Shown: piece after piece, positions 22,651-34,844 of the stretch
Layout of the letters: each line of letters starts with the position of its first letter
Numbering within the stretch: the stretch's first letter is position 1
Source of the DNA: Mytilus galloprovincialis
Lineage: Eukaryota; Mollusca; Bivalvia; Mytilida; Mytilidae
NCBI RefSeq assembly: GCF_965363235.1
Contig: NC_134840.1
Location: forward strand, 59,576,793-59,640,792
Length of the DNA stretch: 64,000 nt
Direction of reading: 5' to 3'
Notes under the pieces: generated by a model
Database searches by the model: none
Told to the model about the DNA's origin: nothing
The model's input: the letters and a program-made list of their open reading frames with translations, nothing else
Program-made: the position numbers and the translations under genes

Positions 22651-23914
22651 GGATAAACAAATTACTAACCTTTGTCAATGGCAGACTGATTCTACAATGA
22701 ACAAAATTGGTTTTTGTTAATGCAAAGGTTGATAAGTCAAAAGTGTTGTACCAGCGGTTAAACTAATTTTTGATAAATAACTTCTGGTGACAAAAGTGTT
22801 TAGTTAAACAACAAATTAATGTAATTAAAAGATTTGAAAACCTTACAGATTACTCACATTACGCAAAGATAAATTTGCACTTTCCCCTCGCTCTCCATTG
22901 TCAATAAAAATGTATGTCTCTCATAAGGAAGACAACAAAAAAAGGGATCTCTAATTACAGAGTTAATTACAGTTATTGACAAGTACACTATTGGATGTGG
23001 ATATTTATTACCCTTACAGACTTGATCATGATTATGCAACTGCTAAGACATTTCTGTATGTCAAATCTAGATAGGGGAAAAGTTGTATAACATGTAATTG
23101 AAGACTTGTGTGATCCTTAAGCCATAGTTTTAAACACTGACAGTATTAAATTAATAACAAAGTCACATTAGAATCAAAACTGCACAGCTTATTTACTTTT
23201 AAAATTTGTGTTACTTTAGTGAAAAAAGTGCTTTTAGTATTTAGAGTTTGAAATCTTGATACCATGTTTAATAAAAGCAAGAAATATTTATCGTATCTTC
23301 TTGGAGAAAAAAAAAACACTTTTAACTTAGCAGATTTTTTTCTCATAAATTAGTAAATCAAAATGTTGTAAAGGGTGGTTGCAATGCACATTAAATCAGA
23401 AAACGCTTCAAAGAGTACCAAATATGTATTTCCTTTAATTGATTAGAAGTGACATGCTTCCATGTTCAGGGAAACAAAAGCTGTGATGCTGGCAATAAAT
23501 GTAAAACAATGTATTAATTTCACAGGTTCTCTTTCCAATATGATTAAAAGAGCTGTTAATAAACTAATTCTTAGTATCTGAATAGTTATGTATATTTACT
23601 GGTAAAAACATTTTGTCAATAAATGAAATTAGTATTTTTACAAAAGATTTTTGTTAGATCTATGATTTATTTTATACTCTTTATTGATGTCTTTTTTTTT
23701 CTTGAACAATATTTATATAAATTATTTTTATTTATATGCTATTTTTTTCATTAAATAGTAGCTGAAAATAATCACATATACAGGGTGGCTTGACACTGAT
23801 TGAAAATATATTGTTTGAAAATGAAATCAATGCACTTATGATCAAATAAAATTTTAAAACACCATTGTTATTTTTTTTGGGGGGGAAAATGTACTGCACA
23901 TAAAAATAAGGAAA

Positions 23915-24010
23915 TGTAGTATAATTGCCAATTAGACAACTGTCAAGTAAAGACCAAACAACACAGATGTGAAAAATCACTTGTCATTGATGGGGTCAAC
24001 AATGAGATTA
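23915..24010 (-). repeat. 'accacatcttctt' dispersed repeat fragment
   Basis: Contains aggaaatgtagtataattgc and caattagacaactgtcaagt, a diverged minus-orientation copy. Confidence 0.5.
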
Positions 24011-24504
24011 ACAAATTCTATATACTAGTAAATAATTTAGAAAAAGGAAACCAAAACACCTGCTTTAAGTTACAACAATGAAATGAAAACCAATTATGGC
24101 AACACCAACAAATGACTTCTAATGGAAGCTATACAATCCGTCTTGGGACAGGCACATAAAGGAAGCAGTGATGTTAAATATGTTTGTAAGCTCTCAACCC
24201 TTCTCATAACCTGAGGCAGTGGTATTACAACACAGCATGAAAGCGAGCTGGAAAAGGCTCGACTAATATGCACAAATAAAGAGAAAATTACAACTCTAAG
24301 AGATCTTGCAGGTACTGGAGCCGTTTCAAAGCCTAATTCCCACTATTATGCAAACCATGTTCTATTAGACTCCATATCCTTAAGTGCACCAACAGAGAAA
24401 TTAGTATAAAGACATAAGTAGTATTGAGAAGTCTGTTTATAAGTATGGGCTGATACAAAGATTTTTTGACTTTTTAGCCTGATACCACATCTTCTTATAT
24501 CTAT

Positions 24505-25383
24505 GTACACCTTACAATCAATCTATGCATTTAATATAGTTAACCTGTTGCTTATAGTATCTAAGAAACAACTTAACATTAACCAATGAACCATGAAAAT
24601 GAGGTCAAGCCTGAGGTCAGATGATACCTGCCAGAAATACATATGCAATCTCTATACAACAAAACTAGTTAACAAAATTCTTGATAGTTTAAGAAAAACA
24701 GACCAAAACACAAAAACTTGATACTGAGCAATTAGCATTAAAAATGTAGTCAAGGTCAAATAAAACCTGACACTGATATGAACATCATAAAATATTTCCA
24801 TACACCAAATATAGTAGACATATTTTGCTTATAGTATCTGAGATGTCAGTGGCGGATCCAAAAATTTTCATATGTGGGGGCCCACTGACTGACCTAAGAG
24901 GGGGCCCGCTCAAGTCACGCTTCAATGATTCCCTATATAAGCAACCAAATTTTTTCCCAAAAAGGGGGGGGGGGCCTGGCCCCCCCTCCCCCCCTTATAT
25001 CCGCCTCTGGATGTGGACTTTACCACGAAAACTTAACCTTTTTACTGATCCTTGAAATGAGGTCGAGGTCAAATGAAAACGGTCTGACAGGCATGAGAAC
25101 CTTGCATGGTATGCACATGCTAAATATAGTTATCATACTACTCATAATAAGAAAGATTACAAAAAATCTGAAACTTTTTTCAAGTAGTAACTAAACCATG
25201 AAAATGAGGTCAAGGACATTAGACATGTGACTGACAGAAACTTCGTATCATTATCCAGGACTTCCACTCTCTAAAAAATAAAGCTTTAAAGAAGTTAGCT
25301 AACACCACCGCTGCTGTAGCCGCCGTCAGATTACTATCCCTATGTCGAGCTTTTTGCGATAAAATTCGCAGGCTAGACAAAAA
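24505..25383. mobile_element. Hairpin-ended element, GTGCACACG family, partial copy with nested MITE
   Basis: About 148-bp core units marked by accatgaaaatgaggtcaag, ending with a GCC triplet tract and the gtcgagc...gcaggctagac hairpin followed by AAAA. The 5' end is missing. A GGCGGATCC MITE is inserted at 24848. Confidence 0.65.
24848..25008. mobile_element. GGCGGATCC MITE, copy 1
   Basis: Starts agtggcggatccaaaaattt and ends tatatccgcctct, with a G-run/C-run core. The intact reading of the host unit (gagatatggacttgacc elsewhere) shows it is inserted. Confidence 0.7.
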
Positions 25384-28300
25384 CCACTGATATAAGCATT
25401 GTATGAAGGTGGTGTGTACCTTGAAATGAATCTTTATACCAAATATAGTTGTCCATATAGCACTTACAAACTGTCAATTTATGTAATAATAAACCCTTAA
25501 ACATGAGGTAAAATGGCAGCTGAAAAACCATAAGGCACTTTCATACAGATATGTTTGATAATAAAGCCCCATCGCTAGATTAGTATTCCTATGTTTTGCA
25601 GATGACACAGACAAGCCAATAAATGATTTCATTTTAGCAGTCTTGATCTATTAACAGCATTGGCAGCTAAGCAAATAATCAGCAAGTACAATGATCAATT
25701 CTGTAAGGTAATACTTAAATATAAAAGAGAAGATGTGGTATGATTGCCAATGAGATAACTCTTCACAAGGCTGAGATCAAATGACACAGAAACTAACTAC
25801 TATGGGACACTGTATGGCCTTCAACAATGAGCAAGGCCCAAACTGCAGAGTCAGCTAGTGGTGGGTTTAAACATATCGCAGGTGCCCAATTGTGTCCTAA
25901 CCTGGGAAGATGGTGTAACAGTACAACATATGATTGAAAAGCATATTTATCTTAGGTCTTATTAAAACCAGCAAAGAAGTTTCACCAAAAAATATAAATG
26001 GGCTGCGTCAGATAGAAATCGACCCCATGCAAATAAAAATCAATACATCTGTTAACCTATTCCCGAATCCGGATTGAATAATCGCAACAGAAAGTGTGTA
26101 ACTATCTGAAAAGTGAGTTCTTATACGAACCCTACTAAATAGACCAACACTCAGTTTTCATTTCTCATTTGAATGTTCAAATACCAACCAAATAATACTT
26201 TTTGTACATTTATAAGTGCATTTGCATAAGGTCAATTTCTATCCGACGAAGCTCAAATGATAAATGATGATGATAGACACAAGTTGATGGAAATAGAAAT
26301 TATCTGCATGTGTCATACACTCCACACAAAAACCTCTTCCTCCTTTTACTTGTCATCCAGATTTCATTCAAATAAGACGGCTTTCTAAATAAATTTTATT
26401 TACCAATTAATCATCATGATCTTACATCACGATACAAAATAATCAGATGAAACCAAACACAATCTGCTTCATTCCGTTTGTATAAATATTAAACAAATTG
26501 TTACTACGGTATTGATATGCTTTTGGTCACATTTGTAAATAATTTATCTTTTACAATTAAAAAGAGGAAAAGGATCTGCATCATGGGTTTGGCATCATTA
26601 GCAAAATATTACAATAGAATAAATGACAGTTCTGAGGATTCTTTTCAATTTCCTGGTTGTTTTTATGATAGTGGTTTGAATACTAATTAGGGGGAGATAA
26701 TCCTATTGTAATTTCCAATTACTTCAGTTTTATGATTTAAAATAAAATCATGTCTATTTTTTATAATCATTAAGTAACTAACAAACTCATAAATAAATAA
26801 TAGAATTCGATAAAAAAAAATCCTCAATTTGTCTCAACTTTTAAAAAGGACATTCAAAAACATTACAGTTCTTATACAAAGGAAAATTATGGTTAAAGCT
26901 ACAATATAAAAAAATACATGAATCACATTTTTTGTTTGCACTTCTCAACTTCTTACCTGGGTAATTGACGAAAAACTCCATGTCTTGATCAGCGCAAAAA
27001 TGACTAAATCACCAAGGAAATAGCTAACATTTCATTCCACATTTTAACCCAAAGCTGTTTTAATATAAAGTTTCAACTCCCACCAAATTTCCTAGCATTT
27101 TTTTTTTTTTAAATTGAGAAGTACATTTCCATTCTTATTTTAGGGAACCTAGGGGTTTGGGGGTTAAGTAGCATTTTATTTAATACTTGGATTATTCCAT
27201 TAGGGAATGATATGTAGGCTCATCCATCCACAATTATAAGATTAAATGGACTTTCCCAAAACTTTCAAATAAACTTCAGTCTCTGCCGACATTTTGTATG
27301 ATTTTTTTTTCACTTCTAAAAGGTTCTCCAATCAAAGAATGGACTTTTTCATTTCTTACATCTTATTACTCATATTGAAGGATAGGTCGGTTCCGGTGAT
27401 ATGAACATAGATTTGGTTAGAGCAGATTCTGTGAATTTGCAACCACAAATCTTGTAATTTGGTCAATCTTCAATGACTGCATCAATCGTTAAAGGGTAAA
27501 AAAGAAAATTTATGAATTTAAGAAAGAGTTAAAAGAATTAAATTGTCAGAACTCATTACGAAAGTAGATATTTTCCATGTTAAAGCAAACTCTATTTAGT
27601 TCTCGGCAAGCTCTAACATATTAAGGCCTCGTATAACAAAATTTGACAATAAAAACAAATAAAATCATATAAAAACCACTAAAATTATATAAAAACAGAT
27701 CAAACACAAATCTTGTTATAACAAAACCTTATATTTACTTGAATACTACAAATGTCCAGTGGCAAATATTTCATGCAGAATGAAATTCAGGATGAGAAGA
27801 AATTAACAGTAGGTCCTTAAGATAAGGGAGACGGATTAATATTAGGGAAATACTGTTCCCGAATCCCTTAGTATTATTGTATCACTGTATTTATATGTGT
27901 ATGTCATGTACATGATCTTTTTTAAATAAAATATGTTTAAAGTAATAAGCCATCTTCCGATCCCTGTATCATTTGCAAATCTTGTAAAACTTAGACATGA
28001 CTAGGTTATTTTGAATATTTTATACATCTCTAATAAATAAATCAACATGAAGAAATGGTAAATAGTTCTCTTTGTGTTTCACATCCAGCCTTACTCTTTA
28101 TGAAAAAATTGTGAAATCTTTCAATTTTTCAAAAATAATTTTCTGAAATCCAAAACATATCACATTAAATTGAATAATTAATACTAAATAAAATACTTTA
28201 AACTCCTCCAGACACTTTTATATATGTGTTGTCTCCAAAAAAATCTCAGGAAAAAAAATGCAAGTCTTTGTACAAACTAATTTGAATCTAATTAAACATT

Positions 28301-28666
28301 CTTACCTGTAGATCACAAGATCATAGAGGTAATATATTTTTCACTTGAAATCTACTCACTTCACACAGATTTTTTTTTTCAGATATTAAAGCATTCCCCG
28401 AAAGGGAAAAGTTAATTTATGAACAATAAAACCTAAAAACATGAGGCCCCAAGAACCTGCATAGATTTTATAAACTTTGCATAATATTGTCTAAAGCATG
28501 ATTGTATGTATAACTACTGATATTTGGTACCACCATTGATTTTCCCCTTAGGATATTATTAGTCTTTGTTAAATTTGTACTTTTCAAAAAAATGTGGAGA
28601 ATTTATCTTTGGTTGAACTTTCAAATAAAGAAATACTTGGCATGAGTAAAGTTGTGTCCTATAGAT
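25384..28666. other. Intergenic AT-rich stretch, mostly featureless
   Basis: A minus-orientation 'accacatcttctt' repeat lies at about 25720-25850. Beyond that I see no exon with supported splice sites, no long open frame and no tandem array. Confidence 0.45.
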
Positions 28667-28668
28667 AA

Positions 28669-29760
28669 ACAAGAGTGCACACGCTGAAATGTCTCACCTT
28701 CTATACTAATCATTGATATTATGTTGATAGTCCTAAGTATAAAGCTAAACTTTAATACAACTGTCACAAAAACTTAACATTAACCAAGATAATTAAACAA
28801 AGACCAATGAACCTTGAAAATGAGGTCAAGGTCAGATGAACCATGCCAGACAGACATGTACAGCTAACAATGCTTCTATACAACATATATAGTTGACCTA
28901 TTACTTATAATTTAAGAAAAATAGACCAAAACACAAAAACTTAACACTGTGCAATGAACTGTAAAAATGAGGTCACAGTCAAATAAAACCTGCGCGACTG
29001 ACATAAAGATCATAAAATATTTCCATACACCAAATATAGATGACCTATGGCATATAGTATTAGATAAAAAGACCAAAACTCAAAAACGTAACTTTGACCA
29101 CTGAACCATGAAAATGAGGTCAAGGTCACATGACATCTGCCCGCTAGACAGGTACACCTTACAATCATTCCATACAACAAATATAGTAGACCTATTGCAT
29201 ATAGTATGAGAAAAACAGACCAAAACACAAAAATTTAACTATATATAACCACTGAACCATGAAAATGAGGTCAAGGTCAGATGACACCTGCCAGTTGGAC
29301 ATGTACACCTTACAGTCCTTCCATACACCGAATATACTAGCCCTATTGCTTATAGTATCTGAGATATGGACTTGACCACCAAAACTTAACCTTGTTCACA
29401 GATCCATGAAATGAAGTCGAGGTCAAGTGAAAACTGTCTGACAGACATGAGGACCTTGCAAGGTACGCACATATCAAATATAGTTATCCTATTACTTATA
29501 ATAACAGAGAATTCAACATTACAAAAAATCTGAACTTTTTTTTCAAGTGGTCACTGAACCATGAAAATGAGGTCAAGGACATTGGACATGTGACTGACGG
29601 AAACTTGGTAACATGAGGCATCTATATACAAAGTATGAAGCATCCAGGTCTTCCACCTTCTAAAATATAAAGCTTTTAAGAAGTTAGCTAACGCCGCCGC
29701 CGCCGGATCACTATCCCTATGTCGAGCTTTCTGCAACAAAAGTTGAAGGCTCGACAAAAA
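28669..29760. mobile_element. Hairpin-ended element, GTGCACACG family, complete copy
   Basis: Starts caagagtgcacacgctgaaa, contains about six ~148-bp units with tgaggtcaaggtcag (28821, 28968, 29115, 29266, 29411, 29564), then gccgccgccgcc at about 29693 and the terminal hairpin gtcgagctttctgcaac / gttgaaggctcgac, then AAAAA. No coding capacity. Confidence 0.75.
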
Positions 29761-29799
29761 TCGCATAATGTTTTATCGAATTTAAGAATAAAATGCTCT

Positions 29800-30030
29800 G
29801 CATGGCAAAGCTTGATATGACTGCAGAGGTCGATACCTGAACAGTTGGGGCAAATATGGACACAACATTCAAGCTTGATACAGCTCTGAATTTGGATTTC
29901 GGTTTCAAACCTTGTGTTCAAATTTCATAGAGACCCATTCACTTAGACTCAAGTTATTGTCCGGAAATTAAGTGTTTTCGGATGAGAACGACGACGTGAT
30001 ACCAATATTACGACGATCAAAATAACAAGC
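29800..30030. repeat. TACGACC-family fragment
   Basis: Contains gactgcagaggtcgatacct, caagcttgatacagctctga, a single core unit and gaacgacgacgtgataccaa, a reversed and shortened family copy. Confidence 0.55.
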
Positions 30031-30111
30031 ACTAAGGCTAAGTTTGATTAACCCATCACATTTTAAGTTCACTTTTGTTTTCTTCCTGTGTACAAGCTTT
30101 AGTAACCATGA

Positions 30112-30274
30112 CAGTAGCGGATACGGAAATTTTCATAAGTGGGTGCCCTCTGACTGACCTAAGAGGGAGCCCTCTCCAGTCACGCTTCAGTGATTTCCTA
30201 TATAAGCATCCAAATTTTTTCCCAAAAGGGAGGGGGGCCGGGCCCCCTGGCCCCCCCCCCTAAATCAGCCTCTG
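30112..30274. mobile_element. GGCGGATCC MITE, diverged copy
   Basis: Matches the copy at 24848 through ctgactgacctaagagg and cacgcttcagtgatt; ends are degraded (gtagcggatacgg, aatcagcctctg). Confidence 0.65.
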
Positions 30275-30539
30275 CATGACTGGCGGCATGTAACCACGAG
30301 TTTTCAAAATATTCTATGGAAACACTATGAAAAAAATAATGGTGCTTTGAAATATGTCTATGACACAAACAAAATCCATGCAACGAAATTTAAGATACAT
30401 TTCCTACTACTGTTAAATTCGAGGGAATATTTTTCTGTGACCCTTTTTGTTATGCAACCGGATCTGACGTAGTAAGAGGTGGTGTTTACACCTTACGCCT
30501 TACGAAATGAATAACATACAATAAAAACAAAATTTAATT

Positions 30540-30800
30540 TTAGACTCTTTGGACCTTAATGTGGACCACTTCAAAAATGTGTCATAAAATCAAATATCTG
30601 TATACACAGTTAAATTCAGCATATGAAAGAACTTCAATGATTCAATATTTTAGAAAATCAAACAAATTTTAGTTTTGGACCTTTTAGTAATAGACCCTTA
30701 ATTTGGACCATTTCAAAAACGGGACCAAAATCCAAAATCTAAATGCACGATTAGTTTCAGCATTTTAAAGAACCCTCAGTCTTTCAGACTTTGAATTAAA
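30540..30800. repeat. TACGACC-family inner array fragment
   Basis: Diverged units with ttggaccttaatgtggacca and acacagttaaattcagcata, equivalent to 52130-52210. Confidence 0.55.
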
Positions 30801-30819
30801 CCCCACTGATATGATTTGA

Positions 30820-31035
30820 TTTTTGGTGTTTAACGCCACTTTAAAGGGCCGCATTTAGGCCGCTATTTCATGGCGGCCAGTTTTTATTGGTGGAGGAAGC
30901 CGGAGTGACTTGAAAAAACAACCGACCTTCGATAGGAAAACTGACAATCCTAGCCAATTAAGATTGTAGTCGAGTGCACCCGCACGAGCGGGTTTCGAAC
31001 TCACAACTTCAGGGTTGACTGGTAGTAGCCCCCTA
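30820..31035 (-). mobile_element. tRNA-derived SINE-like element
   Basis: On the minus strand it shows a pol III B-box-like gttgtgagttcgaaacccgc near its head, followed by a body including ccggcttcctccaccaat and ending near gtggcgttaaacac. The layout of tRNA-like head and conserved body fits mollusc SINEs. The A box is unclear. Confidence 0.55.
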
Positions 31036-31166
31036 ATCCAAATTAAAATTTGGCCCCTAATTTCTAAACAGTTACGGTTAATATTACCCCAAAAAATCAA
31101 TCCCAACATTTCTTTTTGGTATGGAATCTGATGGTACACAATCATAAAGACTCAGATCCAGACTTA

Positions 31167-31471
31167 GGCAGCAACCATTTAATTTTCTGGGGTGGGGGGG
31201 GGGGGGGGGGGGGGGGGCTATGGATTTTTTTTCTGGATAAACTTTTTTTTTCGCCTGCGGCGAAAAACAATCTATTTTTTTCGCGACAAGTCGAAAACAA
31301 TTTTTTTCTTTCAATTCTAGCATTACATATAGTGGCAGCTGAGGGGGAAACAAACAATTTTTTTTTCTCAGAATCAAAAACAAATTATTTTTTTCTCCAA
31401 AAACTGGAAACAAACTTTTTTTTCCAAAAAAATCCATAGCCCCCCCCCCAGAAAATCAAATGGTTGCTGCC
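31167..31471. mobile_element. MITE with 26-bp TIRs and TTA duplication
   Basis: Ends ggcagcaaccatttaatttt and aaaatcaaatggttgctgcc are inverted repeats, extended by G-runs (31193-31217) and C-runs. TTA flanks both sides (31164-31166, 31472-31474), as for PIF/Harbinger-type elements. It sits inside a TACGACC-family fragment. Open frames across it are low-complexity artefacts. Confidence 0.75.
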
Positions 31472-31590
31472 TTATACCAAAGTTATTGTCTGGAAACCAG
31501 AACACTGCCACGCAAATCGTCTTTGCTTTTGTTACATGTAATTTCTATGTAAGTCCATCTGATGAGTTAAACATTTTCCAATTATTTTTT

Positions 31591-31960
31591 ACTCATCTGG
31601 GTAACTTTCCAAGTGAGATTTTCTCATCACTCATCCGTCGTCTTCGTTAACTTTTAGAAAAATCTTCTCCTCTGCAACTACCATGTGAGACAACTTTTAC
31701 CATACTTGACCATAATCATAAGGGTATCTAGTTTAAAAAAAATGTATCGGCCTGGAATTTTCAGACGAATGAGACAACCCCATCCCGTTGTTAGGTTGCT
31801 GCCCCGGCTGAAATTGGTTATGTCTTAGGAAATTTGCATTTTTTTGTTTTTATCTTAAAAATTATCAAAAATAGTGGTAAAATGATAACAGCAAGTACGA
31901 CTTGCTAGTATATTACAAATAAGTTAATATGACTAAAATTTCCAATTGTAGCCCTAAGGA
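31591..31960 (-). repeat. GCTCAC-family degenerate copy
   Basis: Reads actcatctgggtaactttcc, aagtgagattttctcatcac, then cttctcctctgcaactacc and caacccc.tcccgttgttagg, a decayed minus copy of the element at 63065-64000. Confidence 0.6.
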
Positions 31961-31994
31961 GAAAGAAACAAAAATGATGAAAAGAACCACATTC

Positions 31995-32260
31995 TGTTTC
32001 TGCCTGTCCCAAGTCAGGAGCCTGTTATTCAGTGATCTTCAGTGGTTGCCGTTTGTTGCTGTGTTACATATTTGTTTTACGTTCATTGTTTTGTACATAA
32101 ACTGGGACGTTAGTTTTTCGTTTGATATTTTTTACATTTGTCATTTCGAAACCTTTTATAGCGGACTATGCAGTACGGGCTTTTCTCATTGTTGAAGGGC
32201 ATACGGTGACCTATAGTTGTTAATTTCTGTGTCATTTGGTCTCTTGAGTACTTGTTTCTA
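31995..32260 (+). repeat. 'accacatcttctt' family body
   Basis: Contains cccaagtcaggagcctgtta, ttgttgaagggcatacggtg and gttaatttctgtgtcatttg, matching 33420-33800. The family resembles the 3' tail of a mussel LINE or a SINE. Confidence 0.6.
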
Positions 32261-33239
32261 TCCATGGGAAGGTCGACTATCCATATATTGTGGAAGCGTT
32301 TACAATGCTTAAAATGCGAAAAACAACAAGTGCATTATATGCTTTCCCATGTTTTAAAAAAGAATGAACAAAACAAAGAATAATTCACAAATTGATCTAG
32401 AATTATATTTAAGAAATAAATTATTGAGGGGGTAAATTGTAACACCAGGAAAGCGTCTATCGCGTGAGTTTTATGTCGGCGTAAATATAAAAAAAAGGAG
32501 ATGAGGATTCTGGAATGAAGTCAGGGCCGGGAAACTGAGAGGTAAATGAATCCATTCTTTGGTGCAAAGCAACACGTTTTGTCATAAAAAAGATAAAAAA
32601 TGCTGACGTGCAATATAGTGTATAAATGTACTGTAATATTGCCACGTGCTCAACACTCGAAACAATTCTGCAGGTTGGATGGGAATAATTGACAGATATG
32701 AGAGGAGTATGCAATTTAAATAATTTAAATTGCATACTCCTAATTTAATTACTGTTCTAACTGGTCAAGCAGTATACTTCATCCATCAATCACTTACTTA
32801 TATCTAATAATTATTTGTTTTGTGCATAGACGATACATTAGAAGCGTTTAACAATAAGAAATAGCGGTTAAACGATATATAACCGACATGTATGTAGCGG
32901 ATAACCGGTATACAATTAGTGGTTTACCGATAAAATTACCTTTTGAACCAAATGTTACACCATAGAAAATAGTATTTAAGCATAATCATTCAAACATTTT
33001 TGAAAATCAACAATCAGTGATTAGTGTAAACCACAAACCTGCCGGATGATGAAGATGCGAAAGAATGTCATCAAAGCTCCCAGAAGGCGATATAGATTTG
33101 GAACACTTCTTTTATATTGGGCCGATGGTAATGTTGTTGTCCAGGACTACACTGGGTTATTAAGTTTGCTAAATAAACGTAGACATTTAATTACATTACT
33201 GGAATCTAGTCGTAGACTTAACAGATCTGTTCCTAGCGT

Positions 33240-33812
33240 ATTTTGTTGTTGGGATGTACAAGTACGCGGTCACGTCCACTTGTATTTTTGTCCATCTGAC
33301 GAGTTAAGCCTGTTTTATCTGGTTTTTAAAGTTTGTTCTTATGTTGTAATGTTATACCACTGTCCCAGGTTATGGGGAGGATTTGGATTCCGCTAACATG
33401 TTTAACCCCGCCACATTATGTATGTGCCTTTCCCAAGTCAGGAGCCTGTTATTCAGTGGTTGTCCGGTGACCTATAGTTGTTAGTGTCTATGTTATTTTG
33501 GTCTTTTGTGGATAGTTGTCTCATTGGCAATCATACCACATCTTCTTTTTTTATATTGTCGTTTGTTTATGTGTTTTTTCGTTTTGTATTTTTTTTTCGT
33601 TCAATTGTTTTTATGTTATAAGGTCGTTAGCTTTTTCGTTTGAATTGTTTTACATTGTATTTTCGGGGCCTTTTATAGCTGACTATGCGATATGGGCTTT
33701 GCTCATTGTTGAAGGCCGTATGATAACATAAAGTTGTTAATTTCTGAGTCATTTTGGTCTCTTGTGGAGAGTTGTCTCAGTGGCAATCATACCACATCTT
33801 CTTTTTCATATT
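33240..33812 (+). repeat. 'accacatcttctt' family, two tandem copies
   Basis: Two copies of the tail are seen: ctcattggcaatcataccac at about 33520 and cagtggcaatcataccacat at about 33778. Upstream is the family's tgtcccaggttatggggagg block. An open frame from 33046 ends inside it and has no independent support. Confidence 0.65.
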
Positions 33813-33984
33813 AATAAACTTCCTATTCCTTAGATGTTATCATTGCAACCATATGGCAATGCAGTACCTATAGTTCCTTTATTCAGAAATTGTCTCTTTC
33901 TTTTCGGTATTAGTACTTAATACTAGTATACAATTTTCCCGGTTTTTTTTTTTGGGTGGAATTCATGATGCTCAATCTTAAGTT

Positions 33985-34065
33985 TTCTTTGTTGTGCTGT
34001 GTACACTGTTGTTTGTTGTGATGTGTATACTGTTGTTTGTTGTGCTGTGTATACTGCTGTTTGTT
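33985..34065. repeat. Short 24-bp-type tandem repeat
   Basis: Three units of ttgtgctgtgtacactgttg followed by tttg, with small changes. Confidence 0.75.
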
Positions 34066-34569
34066 TTAGGTCATTTTTCGCTTTTTGCGATTGCATTGTC
34101 AGTGTGTTTTCGACTTTAAATATCCTTTTTGTAACCCTCGTCACTCTTTTAAAGTAGCATTTTTGTTTATAGTAGCATCAAACATTACTTTAACAGTCAT
34201 CTGCAAATATGCCTTCTAAAATTATGAAAATTATAACAGAACGGGTGCCGGTACGTAGAAACTGACCTGATTTTGTCATTCGGATGACAGAGGTGGTCTC
34301 GTTTCCGTCGGTTTATAAAATTTTTCATTTGTTAAAGTATATGATACTTGAACGCTAAATGCTGGTTTCTGGTAAATATATATGTTCTAGTAATCGATGT
34401 CGTTTACACATATCCACAACATATAAATTTACTGTCCTTTCTTCTACATTGTCATTGTCGTTATAATGTTCAAATTTTAAATACTTCTCAAACCATTTGA
34501 ATAAATCTACAATTAAACAAAAATATAACTTTTATTAAATAAACAAATAAACAAAGAAAATAATTATAT

Positions 34570-34844
34570 TCAATTGTCAAAATCCGCATCAGGTTTGCTA
34601 TGACAACAAAATAGTTGACATAACCACTGTCGAAAGCTCGTGAATCCACTGTTAGGTTTGGATTGAAAATCAACTTCTATATCTATTTCAGATTCCATTG
34701 TTTTACTAGTAATCGTTGAAACATGAATATCTTCCAATAGTGGTGAAAAGAAAGGCCTTAAATGTGGTCTTGGAGTTTCTTCTGTGTCACTTAAACTAAT
34801 ACTGAACCATTCACTGTCTGACGTCCTAGATGTGTCTGGTATAT
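34570..34844 (-). CDS. Unrecognised gene, last exon
   Basis: Two bases plus 90 codons and TGA, acceptor ttctttag. Encodes SEWFSISLSDTEETPRPHLR, then FRQWLCQLFCCHSKPD and ends ADFDN. Confidence 0.78.

Noticed and set aside
24825..25194. Gly/Pro-rich frames
   Set aside because: Translation of the G- and C-runs of a GGCGGATCC MITE.
30855..31439. Several open frames of 96-117 codons on both strands
   Set aside because: They run through a SINE-like element and the G/C-run MITE; Gly, Pro, Phe and Lys runs are translation of homopolymers.
33046..33396. 116-codon plus-strand frame
   Set aside because: Ends inside the mussel 'accacatcttctt' repeat; no splice signals or recognisable domain. More likely repeat sequence than a gene.
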